Assembly: GCA_009792885.1 (NCBI GenBank)
Contig: WMCF01000008.1
Location: forward strand, 17,222,952 to 17,286,951
DNA: 64,000 nt
Source: Eremophila alpestris peregrina
Taxonomy: Eukaryota; Chordata; Aves; Passeriformes; Alaudidae
Direction of reading: 5' to 3'
Positions 32,646 to 45,411 of the stretch are shown here, piece after piece. Each line of letters begins with the position of its first letter. Position 1 is the stretch's first letter. A program made the translations under genes and the position numbers. The notes beneath the pieces were generated by a model, which saw only the letters and a program-made list of their open reading frames with translations, was not told where the DNA came from and searched no databases.

Positions 32646-35600
32646 AGACAGGAGGTGGCTGTGAAAGGAATGGCATTGGACATACCTAATGCCCCTGTCC
32701 CCATGCAGTCCCCTGGCACCAAGCTCCCTCCAAAACACTCCAAGTGATCAGGTGAAATCAAGGACTTCCCTGTTATGGAAAGAGAATATCAGCCAACAAC
32801 TCAATATATATACAGACAGGTACCTCTCCCCCTATATTTAAGATCTTTTCAAAAGTCTGTTTAACTGTTTTTACCACAGGTTTGTCAGGATGTCCCACAG
32901 CAGTAAGGTGTTTCTCTGCAAGCCTTTAAGTCTTTACTTATAAGGAGTTGCTGGCTTGGCCTAATTTGCTCTAAATCCTCAGTTTCTACTCAGCTGCTAG
33001 GGAGGTCTGGTCTCCTGCCATAAATCTTTATTTAAACAGAGTTTCATAGTAAAGTATCCACAAGATGGGAACCAATGGCAGATCCAAGAGTAAAGTCTTG
33101 GAAAGAGACACTCGGACCTAAAGCTAGAGCTATTTCTTTTCATACTCTCCTTTTACCATCTAGATGTAGGTTAATGTTACTCTGAATTTCTGGGTAACAA
33201 CAGAGGAAATGTGGGCTGACAAATGAAATTTCCTCTGCAGCCTTGCTCCTCTTTTTCCTAGCGGACCAAGTGTCTCCTTTGGAGGTTCTAGCCCTGGACT
33301 TTAAACAATTTTAATTAAAACTTCATGATCTCCTGTTGTACTGCTTTCTTGGCAAATACATATTAAAATAGGGATGTCATTTTCACTAGAAATGTGAATT
33401 AGATTTTTGATTTTTACCCTAAACATTGAAACAAATCCATAAAATTTCATCTAATTTCTCCAAGTTTAAGTAGTATAATTAAGTTTTGTGAGTTATGTAG
33501 TGAATTAAAATCTGTACATCTCAAGGGGTTTTATAAATGCTTCATGTTTGGGCTAATAGTAAATTGCAAGATACTTGGTGACAGATTTCATGTGCAAAAT
33601 CAAGGCAGAAGTCTTCTGATGAGATAACTTGCTAATTTAGCACATTATTCCTGTTGTTTGGACAGCAGCAGTGCTTGGGAGCTGCTGTCAGAGCACTGCT
33701 CCTGCCCAGCTGGCTGTGCCTGCCTGCCTGGGCTTCCATCTCCTTGGAGGGCTCCTGGGCAAGCACTGGACAGCCTCATCTTTTTGGGCATTAAAACACA
33801 CTCTCTGTTCAGGAGGGTTGCCCACTTCCTTGTTTGTGCAAGCCTAAACATTACCCAGCAAGGACTGAGAGCCCACAGATGTGCAGCCTGGGCTGTACAA
33901 GCCATGGGGACACAGGAGGGACCACTTGACTCATGGATTCTCAAGAGAGCTGGAGAGGAGCAGAACACAGGTGAGTCAGGGCCCAGAGCTACCAAAGGCT
34001 CCAGGCATCCTCTGGGAAGTCAAACACAGCCAAAGGCCAAGGAGACAATGATGTCCTTAGCTGGGCCAGTCACTGACTTATCTCTGCTCCCCTCTCCTTC
34101 ACCCAGAGCCCACAATCTGTGACATCCTTGCCTGCTGAGCCCTCCTCTGACATTCCACTCTGTTTCTCTACCATTTATCTCTTTGCACATAAAAACTGCT
34201 CTCCTCATGGCCATTCTTGCAGATACTGTGCCTAGATTTCACTGCCTGCTTCCTCATTAACCAGTAACACAGTACCACAGGAGCAGATCAGTAAATTGAA
34301 GCAGTTGGTGCTGATTTCCTCACTGCTCCAGCATCTGTGGTCTGGAAGTTAAAATTCAGATGGCATTCAGTGTTCTGTCCTGGACCAAAAATTCCTGCCA
34401 GGCATGTATGTGAGATTTGTCATGTGCCTGAAGCCTTATTTCTCTACCAAGGGCTGGTTTTTACCTCTGGTAGGATCTCCAGGGCTGTTCTATGCTGGAG
34501 AAGCTGCAATCACAACAGACTCACTCTGCAACATGGACCCATGTGCAGCTGGCAAGTGCAACAAGCAAATTTCTCCAGAATCACACTACTCCTGAAGCCA
34601 AACTGCCAGAGATGGCGATGTTGTTATACTCCCTTCTCTCCCTCAGTCATCCTCATAACACCTCACACCCAGAGCTGCAGATGGGGTATTGGTGGGAAGC
34701 ACCGTGCTCTGCCTCACCAAAGCATCTGCCTGGCTGCTGCTCATCACCACAGTGCCACAGAAGGGGCTGCAGGACCCTCCCAGCAGTGAGGAAAACAGGG
34801 AGATCCAGCAGGTGCCAATACTGTTCACCAGCCCTGGAGAGCCAAACTGAGTGGAATTTACCAGCTCACACGCAAGGTGCATTCTCCCCAGAGGGTAAAA
34901 TTGTGCTTATGCACCATTGTCATCTTCAGCTTTGCCCACTGAAAGTGCTGACATTCAGCTACTGTGAAGTAAAATTAGACTAAAATTTACAGTCTATTTA
35001 CTACCTCTGTGTGGCAATTGTGTGTGTGTTTACTCTTGCTCTATGCTAAATGTTAAATAAATCCCTCATTTTCACTGAAGATCAAGCTTTGCTTTATCAT
35101 AGGATGGACACACATACAGGACTGCCTGCCCCAGAGTACCCAACACCTCCCAAATCCACTTTCTAGCCTCCCCTACCAGTTGCTTCTATTCTCTGGAGTT
35201 GACTCCATTAGGAAACTCCTTAGAGGCAGGAATACTAATGTCTTCATTGTAATGTTGAAATTTTAAGTGTTCATTTGTTGTTTCTGCTTAGGAAGCCAGA
35301 GACCATGTGATAAGTGATACCAAATGTGTCCAAATAAGCTATGATTGTGCAGAGCAATCTATCAGGTTAGACTAATAAATGACTACACAAACAGCTAGCT
35401 TTAATGATGTTTCCTCTGGAGATTTACAGCAGAAATAAAGCCCCAAAGCATTTGGTTCCCAAGCAGCACAGACAAGACCTGGATGTCTGATACACACAGA
35501 CTTTATGGTGTAGAAGTTGGTACACCTGAATGCAAACTGAGAATTTTATGGTGTCATTTCCATTTCATTCCTGCTGGATGTCAATAAAGCAGCAAATGTA

Positions 35601-38600
35601 TGAATAAGATAACATTGTTTCTGTTAGCAGGCTGGCAATCAGCTAATCGACTTTCCATGTGCACCAGGTGATTTGTATGTGCTGGTCCAATTATGCCTTA
35701 CTCCTGGAGAATAATGCCAAGTACTTAGCAGAATTGGTATTCCAATGACACATTACCTCCAAATCTTTCTGTTAAAATATCTTCCTCTTGATAACTCCCT
35801 TAATCACCTCCTGAAATGTTAATATGTATCCGCCCTTGTGTGGATATATCAAATACTGTCCTTTTAATTAGAGAGTTCAAAGGCAAAAGCTTTACAAATG
35901 AAATGGAGTCAACTCTCCTCTACATTAGCCTGGACCATTTATTTTGCTATCCCTTGGGCAGGATGAGGAGCTGTTCCTGCTGGCAGGAGTCCTGCTGGGC
36001 TGTCAGGATGGGCCACTTATCTTCAGCAAGGCAGAGGAGGCAGATTGGCCCTTGTCCTCAGAAAGGCTGTGACTGAAAGGCCACCTTCCTGCTGAGTGTC
36101 CTCCATCACAGCAAACTTGGGCAGCTGCAGCCTCCACTTCAGGGGCATAACGAAACCACCAGTCACAGGCCACAGAAATTCAGGGGGAATTTAATATGGA
36201 CTGCTTTATTTAGGCACAGGACCTTTTTTTTAATAATCTGAATTATTTTCATCATTTAGTAATTAAGTTTAGCCAGAGAGTTCTGAGAGCTTATTACTTT
36301 AGTACATGTGAGGGGAAAAAATGAGTTGGAAAATGTTTTCTGAAGTACTGCTTTTTCTGTCTCCTGCAAAAACGTTGGGATGATGATACCTAAACCATAT
36401 ACAGGAAAAGGGATGTACAAGATGGAAAAAGAGAGGACAGCAGATACATATATGAATGATATATTATTCATATATCATAATATATGAAATTAGTAAATTA
36501 AAATTTAGAGATAATATAACAAAAACAGCTTTGCAATTTTGTACAGGCAAGCAGCCTGCTCAAAATTGTATGTTTACCCAAGATTGTACAGGTAAAATAA
36601 AGAAGTTCTACATGCTGAACCTAAACTAAATGTCAAGGTCAAATGCCACAGTGCAACACTCCTCTGTGAAATAAGTTTTCATTGACCTTCCTGCATCCCC
36701 TCTCTTTACCATGCTGCTTTCAACACAATGATAAACACTGTGGATAACAGATGCTGCTTTGGGGAACAGGATTGGGGGGTAGAAGCCCCAATGGCTTTTG
36801 TTGGGATATTAAGATTGTAACTTGTCTGATTTTATTATTGTGTCTGTTGCCAGCTGAGTTGCCATACACAAATAAATTCATTTGAGCAAGCATAACCTCT
36901 CCTCCTCTGAGGGGTTTCACATTTTTTAATTCAAAGGTAGCAATACAGGCTGAGCATACCTACACTCTGTATCCTGATTCTTGAGGTTTCTTCTTCAGCT
37001 AATGGGTTACACAAGCCTGCCAGCTTACAAGACATCAGGCTCCAGCCAGGCTGCTTCAGGATTCCATACCTGTCTCACCTTCAGGAATCATTCCAGCACT
37101 ATCTGAGGCCACATTAAAAACCCTACAGTTCTCCCCTCTGACACTTCCAAGGTGGACAATATGAGTACTGATTTAATCACCAGTTGCAGCAGTTCCACTG
37201 CCTTTCCATGGCGGTATGAAGTGAGAAATTCAGCTCAGTTCTTACAATTCCCAGAAAAATATACAATTAAAATATACTTAGCAATTTTGGATCAGTGGGT
37301 AAGAACTTTGAAGCAGATTTTCTCCCCTTTTCTTAAGGCTCAGTGTTCTGAAGTGGGATGCAGTTCTTTCAGCACCAGCACTCCTTTACTAGTAAAACTA
37401 TCCTGTTCATTAAGAATCTTGCAGTAAGAAAGGTTCTTTCTAGCCAGTAAGGCTGACACAGTGCTACATGAGAGACCAAGTAGGGGATCTGTTTGTGTCT
37501 GAGCTGTATTGAGCTGAAAGGTGCTGCTGAGTGTTCATTTGCTGCCTGCTGGGAGCTGACAGCTCTGCCCAGCAGCGCTGGCTGACCAACAGGTGATACG
37601 TACAGGAAACAGCATTTCTGTACACACTGCACAAGCAGCACTCCTAAACAGCTTATGGCAGCTGCTCCTGCTTCCCTGCCCCTCTCACCAGGACACAGAC
37701 CTTAGCAGTGCTGGTTGACAGGAGCTGCCTTTGGTACACACAAGGAAATGTTTCCATTAACTTCAACATAGACATCGATCACAGTCATGAGCTCATGCAG
37801 AACTGAAAGCTTCAGAAAGGAACCAGTTTCTATTCCTTCTGATAAATTAATCCAAAAGGGGCCATTTTGTATGTGATTTAACCAGTTCTGAAGAGACTCA
37901 TTGAATGTCCCGTTTTTCTGGTTAGTATTCACACAGCTCCAGTATTAACAGCGTTCAAAGAGATAAAATGTTATAATTTGTTGCCATTTTGTGTCATTCC
38001 ATAATTTGGTGTGATTCAGTATAAGTATTTGTAACAATCTCAGCCTTTATCCTGGTAACTAGGTTTAATAACAAGCTTCCTAAATGAACTGTAAGAGAAA
38101 TTAATCAGAAAATACCTTACCTGCATATTGCATTAATTATGCATTCACCCTGTGGCAACAGTGGAAGTTCAAGCCTTGCCTGAAGTTAGACTTAGGAATC
38201 AGCAAATACATTTTTAACAGCTTAAAGCAAAAATAACCTTTTATGTAATTCCTTATTGAGAAATAATCATAGCATTGGTCTTGCATGTAACTTGCAGACA
38301 CAGGCGTTTCTCTGATGTTTTTTCATACTTTATTACCATTTACTATCAACCAAGGCAGCTACACATATTTGAATGTGTTGTACAGTCCTTTCTATCAAGA
38401 ATTTTATAAGCAGTTTCTGGAAGAAACTAAAATTTTTATATTGCAACATAAAATCTAAAACTATCGCAAGTGTAGGTGACAAAAATAGAGAAAATATGTT
38501 TCCAAAAAGCTCATGTAATAGGATTAATTAATCTCAGTGATGGACAGGGAGTAGAAACTCTTTTTTTACTAAGTTGTCTGGAAAGAACACCCTCTTAACA

Positions 38601-41600
38601 GTAAGCAGCAATGTTTGTTCTTTAATGATCACAAGTCATATATAGCTAAAAAGCTTTAATCCCTCACTTGTGAGCCTTCACTCACAGCTTTGATGAATAA
38701 CATATTAATATTGCACAGAAAGAAAGAACCTGGAACATTTTCTCATATACCTGTCATGTGTGCTTTGTGTTTATGCTAATTTATTTTATGGAATTAGAGT
38801 GCTCCCAGTGGTTCTGCCATGAAATCAGTGCAGTTACTGTAATTGGAATTACCTTGCCAGAGGAAAGGTCAGCTTTCAAAGAAGAAGGCATTATTTCACC
38901 TTTCCCTTTATGAGCCAGACTCCTCTCTGATGTGTACATATAAAGCCTAAATTTCCATCTCCGTTGTTGACTGACAAATTTACTGCATTCTTTCTGGAAA
39001 AAAATTAAAGAAAGAACCCAGAGTAACCCTTAGCCAAAAGCATTTTCAGGCTGCATTTAGAAATCACTTTACTAATTTCTGAAGTGCAGCCACCCCAAGT
39101 GAAGTAAAATGGCTTTTCTAATAGGAAGCAGTGTCAGACAATTTCAAAGCAAAATTTCAGGGGGAATGGAGAGAAGTCAAGCTGTAATTACACCTGGTGA
39201 AAATTACCCAGGACTGAAGGCTAATAGACATTTTTTTTTTTAATCTCACAGGATTGCTTCAGGGACAGAAGGCAGCAGAGAATTCTCATCACAGGATAGG
39301 AGCAGATGAAGCAGAACAGAGACATAAGAGCCAGTCTGTTGAAGGGACAGAGATGATGGAAAGGATTTGGGCAGTCACCATGCAGAGAGTGGGTGGGCTA
39401 CCTCCAAACTGCTGAGCAGGGTAACCACTCCCCAAGGCACAATAGTGTAGTTTTGGGTTGGGCTGTTTGGAGCCCCATGGCCACCTCTGTGAAGCCCTAT
39501 GGGTCCCTGCTTGCCCACATCTGCCCAAACAAGCAGTTACTCAGGAGTTTCCAAATCTCTGTTCACAATCTGTCACATTCTCATGCTCTCAATTATCTGA
39601 ACAAGTGCATTCACAAATATCCAGGGACCTCAAAAGTCCCCAGGGAAATTAAACAGCTCTTTCTAGGGAGGCTTTGTGGAATCTAAAGTTAAACTCCTTT
39701 TTGGAAAATACTGTTTTTTCATAAGCAGAATCGATACCATTGTGCTGGGAGGGCAGTTTCACAACTGGCATTCCATGGCTGCAGGTAGGATAACAGAGTG
39801 CAGCTGGCAGCTCAGCCCATTGCAGAATGCAGCTGCAGGTGCAGCAGCCACACTGCTGCTGGAGCCAGTCCTCCCCCCAGGGCTGTGTCTCTGTCTGCAA
39901 CAAGGATTAACCACATTCTATTTGTACATTGTCTGATGGGCAAGGTCAGTCTCTGAAATGATGGGTACTGGATCGTGTCACGCCTAAATTTGAGCCTAAG
40001 TGACCCGTGAAATTAAAGGACATGTTCCAGTATTCACTCAGGACAGCCCAAGTTTCCCGAAGGTAGATCTGCTTGGAAAATCCTAGCTAGACTGAGGAAA
40101 TTGTGGTAGGTGGAAAAAACACCTGAACTAAAAATATAAAAAAATTGTGAGTGTAGCTTGAGTCCAGTGAAACGGAAAAGTGGTGGTGGTTTCAGCCTGG
40201 TTTGTTTTTTCACATCATCAAACAAGATAAAAAAACAAGGAAACAAAAACATTCCTACAGATGTGCTATGTCTTAAAATTTTTGAGGAACTAAAACTATA
40301 ACATCAGTGATTAGGGCAGCTTATAGGGCACATCAAAAACCAGCACTGTGCTATCTGCAAGGATAACAAGCAGCATTGCAAGCAGTGATTTATCCAACCT
40401 ACCACACCTGCTTGGTATTTGGGGCCACAGTGTCAGCCCAGGGTACAAAGCAGAGATTTGCAGGAGAAAGAAGAAGAAACTTGGCATGAAACTGTATAGC
40501 ACAATTCTTTTTGCCAGAAATGGTGTTAATACCTGCCCTGCTGAAGTGCAAACATTTTCTTACATCAAACTTTATAAAGCACATAAGACAATCTGCCTGG
40601 AAATGAGATGCCTGGCAGCAAGGTGAACAACTGGCTTCTTGTCTGCTCTTTACATAAAGTGCTTTATGTGCTCTACTTATTAAAAAAGTAAAATTAAGGG
40701 ATTTTGAAGCTAACAATTGCATGCTTTAATTGCAGGTGCTTGCCTAAAATACAAGCAATAAAGCAGGAGATCCTTACATAAGGGCATTATGAAAAGGTTT
40801 CTGGCACTGATAAGATAAACTTAAATTACATTACATTGATATGGATGTTTTCTTGGGTGTTCTATAAGAGTGTTTCAGAGAAATGCTTCATTAACCTATT
40901 GAATTACTCTGTTTGATCCAAAATTTAAACAGATAGCTTAAGCATTTATCTTCTCCTGCTTCTTATTTTCTACCAAAAAAAGTGCTACCTGGATTTCTAA
41001 TTCAGATTTACTCATGCCCAGTGAATGTGAGGCACTGTCAGACAGTAAAGGAATTGGAATATAGTGGCTTGTGCTTTGATCTGGTTCCATTTTGGAGCAA
41101 TTTTCAAGCCCTATGTCAGGTGACATGGCATCAACAAAAACAAATATCAGAATGACTCTGTATTCCAGTAATCTCTTCATCTCTCCCAAGGAGATATGTA
41201 GCCTAGAACAGCCAAAGCTTTCCCTTGTACTTTCTCAGCACCTTCTCTATAGCCTACATGTTCAACACTGTTACTCCCTGAATTTGCTTGCAGCCTGTAC
41301 TTGCACAAAGGATTGCCCTGAAAGGAAAACTTCCCACTGTGCCTGTAAAACTCCTATTTCCCAAAAAGCATTGTCCCAGCAGGCAGTGTACTGTGGCAGA
41401 ATGCCTAAGGGAACCTCCTGAGATGACACCTTTGGTCTTCTGCTTTCTAAAATGTGTCCACTTGAATAAAAGTACCAGCTATGAGCTCAAGGAATATTGT
41501 TTGGTATGTATGGGACCATTAATGTGACCAAGTCATTCTACAGAAGCTTATTGCAAACAAAATGTAGCTGAAATGGAGTTTTAAAATGCATTGTAGCACA

Positions 41601-42654
41601 TTTTCACAATCAAGATTTTCTTAGCAGGTAAAAACTTATAACAAATTTGCTATCAGCTTTTATCCTGGCCTCCTCAGACTGTGTAACACATTCCCGTGAT
41701 ACAGAAAATAAAAATGCAGGGTTGTGTTTAGCCATATTCTATTACAAAAGCTGCTGCATGCCAAGGCAAGGCCTCAAGAACACTTGACTGGCCTGTCACA
41801 TCTGTTGGTACTCAGTGGCCATTGTTTAACATCTGGTTATAGTTTTCAAGAGTTTTCATTCAGTCCTTCAATGAAGCAGCAGTTTGGCTGCTGTGCACAA
41901 TGGGCACAGACTCCTCCAAGCTGGTAACAGCAGTGAGTAAACCCCAGCAGTGACATGCAGAGATGCTTCAGTCAGCTCTGTGGGAGCCATCACTGCCACC
42001 AGGAGCAGGGTTAGCTGTGCCAGCATGTGCTCTGCCCCAGCTGGGCACATTCACCAATTGAGATGTCTGTCCTGTGTCTGGGTTTCTGCTCCTGGCTATG
42101 CCATGGTTCTTCAGCCCTTCTAAGAGGAAAACATCCTCCAGAATGGGTGAGGGAAGGACAACTGCACAATAGGAACTCATACCACACCAACCCAAGTGCC
42201 TCCACTCAGCACAGCTTCAAATCAGCCAGTTCAGCTTGAGAATAGGAATAGAAGATGAATGATGCACAAAATCTCCTGACACAAATATTAACTGACTTGT
42301 CCTGAAATTGCTGGACAAGATAGGGAAAAAAAAATCACTGTTTCTTGTCTTTGGCAAAGTGGGATTGAAATTAAACATTCCCTTTCCTAGCAAGTAAAGG
42401 CAGACATATTACAATGCAATGGCTACCCAGTGGCAATATCCTATACACTGTTTGCTCACATAATGATTGTTCTTTCCCCCTCAGTTTTTACTCAAACCTA
42501 AAGTGTGACTTTCATGTGTGTCAGTTCCCATGAGTGACCACTGTGTGATTAAACACAAGAATGCAGCATCTGCAAATGTAGACAGCTCTGATACCCAGAG
42601 AACTGCATCTTGGGCATACTAAATCATGCCACAAGAAATGTGAAGACAGCGATT
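32646..42654. other. Intergenic desert, no gene seen
   Basis: Ten kilobases of mostly AT-rich unique sequence. Longer open frames, such as those at 33658-34122 and 34337-34983, lack any recognisable domain, have no coding-like conservation that I can see and overlap frames on other strands. A 28-base AT hairpin sits at 36448-36475. Sequence at 38700-38900 has a conserved-element appearance. No RNA gene is recognised. Confidence 0.6.
36448..36475. repeat. AT-rich inverted repeat
   Basis: Two perfect 10-base arms, ATATATGAAT and its reverse complement, flank an 8-base spacer. It lies inside a longer AT-rich stretch, so it may be a chance cruciform-capable sequence rather than a functional site. 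Confidence 0.8.
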
Positions 42655-43030
42655 TGATGACCTCCCCCCAAGCCTTTTTGTCTCCAGGATGAACAAACCC
42701 AGCTCCCACAGCCTCTCCTCATATATCACATTGCCCAGCTTCCCAACAGGCTTAGTGGCCCTGGGCCAGATAAGTCACAGTTTATCAACTTGTATCTTGT
42801 GCAAAACTGAACACATTGCTCCCAACACAACCTCATGAGTGCCAGAGACAAAGAATTAATATTTTCTTTGATCCTGCTGGCTACAGTTCTGTTAATACCG
42901 CCCAGAATGTGGTTGGCTACATTTGTTGCAAGAGCACCCTGCTGACTCTTTTTTGACTCAGCCTCCACAGCTGCCCGGTCTTTTTCGGCAAACCTGAGAA
43001 TGGAATAAACTTCCAGAGCCTTCAAAAGTA
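42655..43030 (-). mobile_element. CR1 LINE fragment, minus strand
   Basis: On the plus strand the block shows reverse-complement CR1 landmarks: CTCCAGGATGAACAAACCC, AGCTCCCACAGCCTCTCCTC, the ACACAACCTCATGAGTGCC segment, CCTGCTGGCTACAGTTCTG and GAATGTGGTTGGCTACATTT, then GAGCACCCTGCTGACTC. These belong to the C-terminal part of CR1 ORF2. The 3' UTR part is missing and the frame is broken. Confidence 0.8.
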
Positions 43031-43349
43031 GAACGATTTAATGTTTCCTTCTTATCTCTAGAATCTACACTTCGATGAATTGATGCCCTCAGGTAACATT
43101 CCCATTTCATATTAGCTCCTTACTCCTGAGCATGTGCTCACCCAGGTGAGCAAACAGCCCCTGCAGCACAGGGCCAGCACAGCACAGGGAACATTGCACT
43201 GATCCACTCTGCAGGAAACTGTATGGACTATGGAAACACAGCACCAAAAGCTGACCACACTACTTCCACAATCCCTGCAGAAATCAGCATGGATTTCTGT
43301 GAGAGATGCACTGTGAGGTGTGCCTGCTCCCATTGCTATCCAGCAGATG

Positions 43350-43600
43350 GGACAGTCTTCTTTAGGATCATCAAATCCAACCATTAATCCAGCACTGCCA
43401 AGTCCACCATTAAACCATGCCCCAAGTGCCACATCTACATGTCTATTGAACACCTCCAGGGATGGTGACTCAACCATTTCCCTGGTAAGCCTGTTCCAAT
43501 GCTTGACCACCCTTTTTGGTGTATTATTTTTTCCTAATATCCAACTTAAAACTCCCCTGCTGCAACTTGAGGCCATTTCTGCTGATCTTTTTGCCTGAAA
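43350..43600 (-). mobile_element. CR1 LINE 3' fragment, minus strand
   Basis: Starts with TTTAGGATCATCAAATCCAA and continues through CCAGCACTGCCAAGTCCACC, TTAAACCATGCCCCAAGTGC, CACCTCCAGGGATGGTGACT, the CTGTTCCAATGCTTGACCAC phrase and TTTTTCCTAATATCCAACTT. This is the reverse complement of a CR1 3' region of the type whose 3' end reads GGTTGGA...GATGATC. It is better preserved than the piece at 42655 and is a separate insertion, since a 3' end lies here at higher coordinates. Confidence 0.9.
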
Positions 43601-45267
43601 GAAGAGAGCATCAAATACTTTTAAAATCTCATTTGAAGCTGAATAGCATACCTTGAAAACATGTAAATATAGGATAGAAATCATGATAAAAGCCAAGAGG
43701 GAAGAACAGAAAAAAGCTATTCCCAAAAATGTACCAACTAAGGACCTGACCACTGCACTGCAATGTCATAATTAAAAGCTGGAGAGGAAGCAGCAGCAGG
43801 AGAATTACATTAATGAAGCTTAGATGGTACAATTGAGCAAACTCTGAAAAACAAATGGCTTAAAGGGAAGCAATTTCTTTATTATAGTCTCTGTGGACAA
43901 GCTGATTAATCTGTGTTTTATATTATAAATTATAAGCAAACAAGATATTGAACAGTGCAAGCTCAGAGAAAAATAGTGATGTCCTTTTTTTTAGGGGTGA
44001 AATATGTAGGGAGCACAGGAGAAATCTTACTGGATCCACCAGCAGGGACAACTGTTGGTTCTTCAACATCACTGCTAAGCCCCCAACAAAAGGAAAAGAG
44101 CATGATGAGTGTCTTAAGGCAAAAATTGAGTAAGAAATAAATGTGAATGTGATAAGCACACAAGGAACACCATAAAGAATGGAAATAAAGGATAATATCC
44201 CTGACACACTGGAAGCATGACATATACACCATATGTTAGAAAGCTGGCTTTGAAACAGCACTATATCTTCATTTCTACTTGTCAGCTGTATTAACCAGGT
44301 GTATGTCTCAATGCTCTCTACCAGGAGACTTAAAATTATCTGCATGCTGTTTTTAAGGCATGAGACTTGTTTTCTGAGACCTTCATTTTTTTTCTTCACT
44401 AAGTATCTGATAACACATTTATTTTCTGATGAGTTTGTTCAATGATACCTTCTAAACTTTATTAAATAAATTATTAATGTAACAACAAGAACTGATCAAA
44501 ATCCACTTATTTCCATGTAAAATGTCTAGTTTATCTTCTGCCTAAGTTTCCCCGAATTCTATAATTTTAACAAAACAACAGCAACAACAATATCATCAAG
44601 TCAACAAAGACGATATATGAAGGGGGAGTGGGGAGAGTTGTTTTGATAAGAAACAAATATCTAATAGGAAAACAGCTACATGAAATTATTGTTTAATTAT
44701 GACTTTCTGCCAAATTTTTCATATAATTATAAACCACTAGTGCTAGAAATGTGCTGTTACTAAAACAGGCAGATCAAGAGGCTTCTTTTCAAAAAGAAGA
44801 CACTTCTCCAACAAGGAGCTCAGACTTCAAAGGACTGCTTGGCCTTGGGGTGGGAAATTGGAAAATAAAGAAATTTGTTCAAGGGAGCCCATAAAGTATC
44901 AGAAAACTAAAAACTGAGATGAGCATTACAGATAATTACACTCCAGGAATAAGGAGTGGAGTTAGAGAGGCAGGTGGAAGGGCAAAAGTATGAACGTGCC
45001 ACGCTGGTGGGAAATTTTGCATTAATGAGTTTCCAATTCTGCTTATATCTTAGTCATCCTGATGTTTTCTTTACCAGTTTCAGTGAACAACCTTTCCCAA
45101 ATTATGAGATAGGTATATTTATCTGTTGGATTTGTGCTTTACTTACATGAGTATTTTGTCTGAACTGCACTACAACTCAAGGGGCTACCGCATCTGACAA
45201 GCCTCCACCTCTGTCTCTTCTGAGAGTTTCTAGGCAAGAAGGGCAGTTCCTGGGATTACTTGGGACA
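43601..45267. other. Intergenic, no gene seen
   Basis: AT-rich unique sequence. Open frames at 43923-44399 on the minus strand show no family features. Nothing else is supported. Confidence 0.6.
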
Positions 45268-45320
45268 CCAGTACACTATGGCAAGGAACAAGGCATAATA
45301 CTGCAGCACAACTACTGAGA
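45268..45320. repeat. Left copy of 53-bp direct duplication at adapter junction
   Basis: This 53-base segment, from CCAGTACACTATGG to ACAACTACTGAGA, recurs without a single mismatch at 45359-45411, directly on the other side of the adapter palindrome. Perfect identity in intergenic DNA points to a very recent or artificial duplication. Confidence 0.98.
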
Positions 45321-45358
45321 CTGTCTCTTATACACATCTAGATGTGTATAAGAGACAG
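45321..45358. other. Tn5 mosaic-end palindrome: Nextera mate-pair junction adapter (assembly artefact)
   Basis: The 38 bases are CTGTCTCTTATACACATCT followed immediately by its exact reverse complement AGATGTGTATAAGAGACAG. This 19-mer is the engineered Tn5 mosaic end used in Nextera libraries, and the head-to-head dimer is the junction adapter of Nextera mate-pair reads. The mosaic end is a synthetic hybrid of two natural IS50 ends, so a natural origin in an animal genome is not plausible. It interrupts a 53-base segment that is duplicated on either side. Confidence 0.97.
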
Positions 45359-45411
45359 CCAGTACACTATGGCAAGGAACAAGGCATAATACTGCAGCAC
45401 AACTACTGAGA
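45359..45411. repeat. Right copy of 53-bp direct duplication at adapter junction
   Basis: Identical to 45268-45320. The true chromosome probably has a single copy; removing 91 bases (adapter plus one copy) would restore continuous sequence. Confidence 0.98.

Noticed and set aside
33658..34983. Several open frames of 115-163 codons
   Set aside because: No recognisable domain, mutually overlapping frames on both strands, no splice or promoter context; consistent with chance in moderately GC-rich DNA.
43112..43753. A 213-codon minus-strand open frame
   Set aside because: It runs through the CR1 3' fragment at 43350-43600 and unique flanks; the CR1 3' UTR part is non-coding, so the frame is fortuitous.
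45321..45358. A genuine Tn5/IS50-type transposon insertion
   Set aside because: Both 19-mers are the synthetic mosaic end, there is no sequence between them, and the flanking duplication is 53 bases rather than the 9 made by Tn5.
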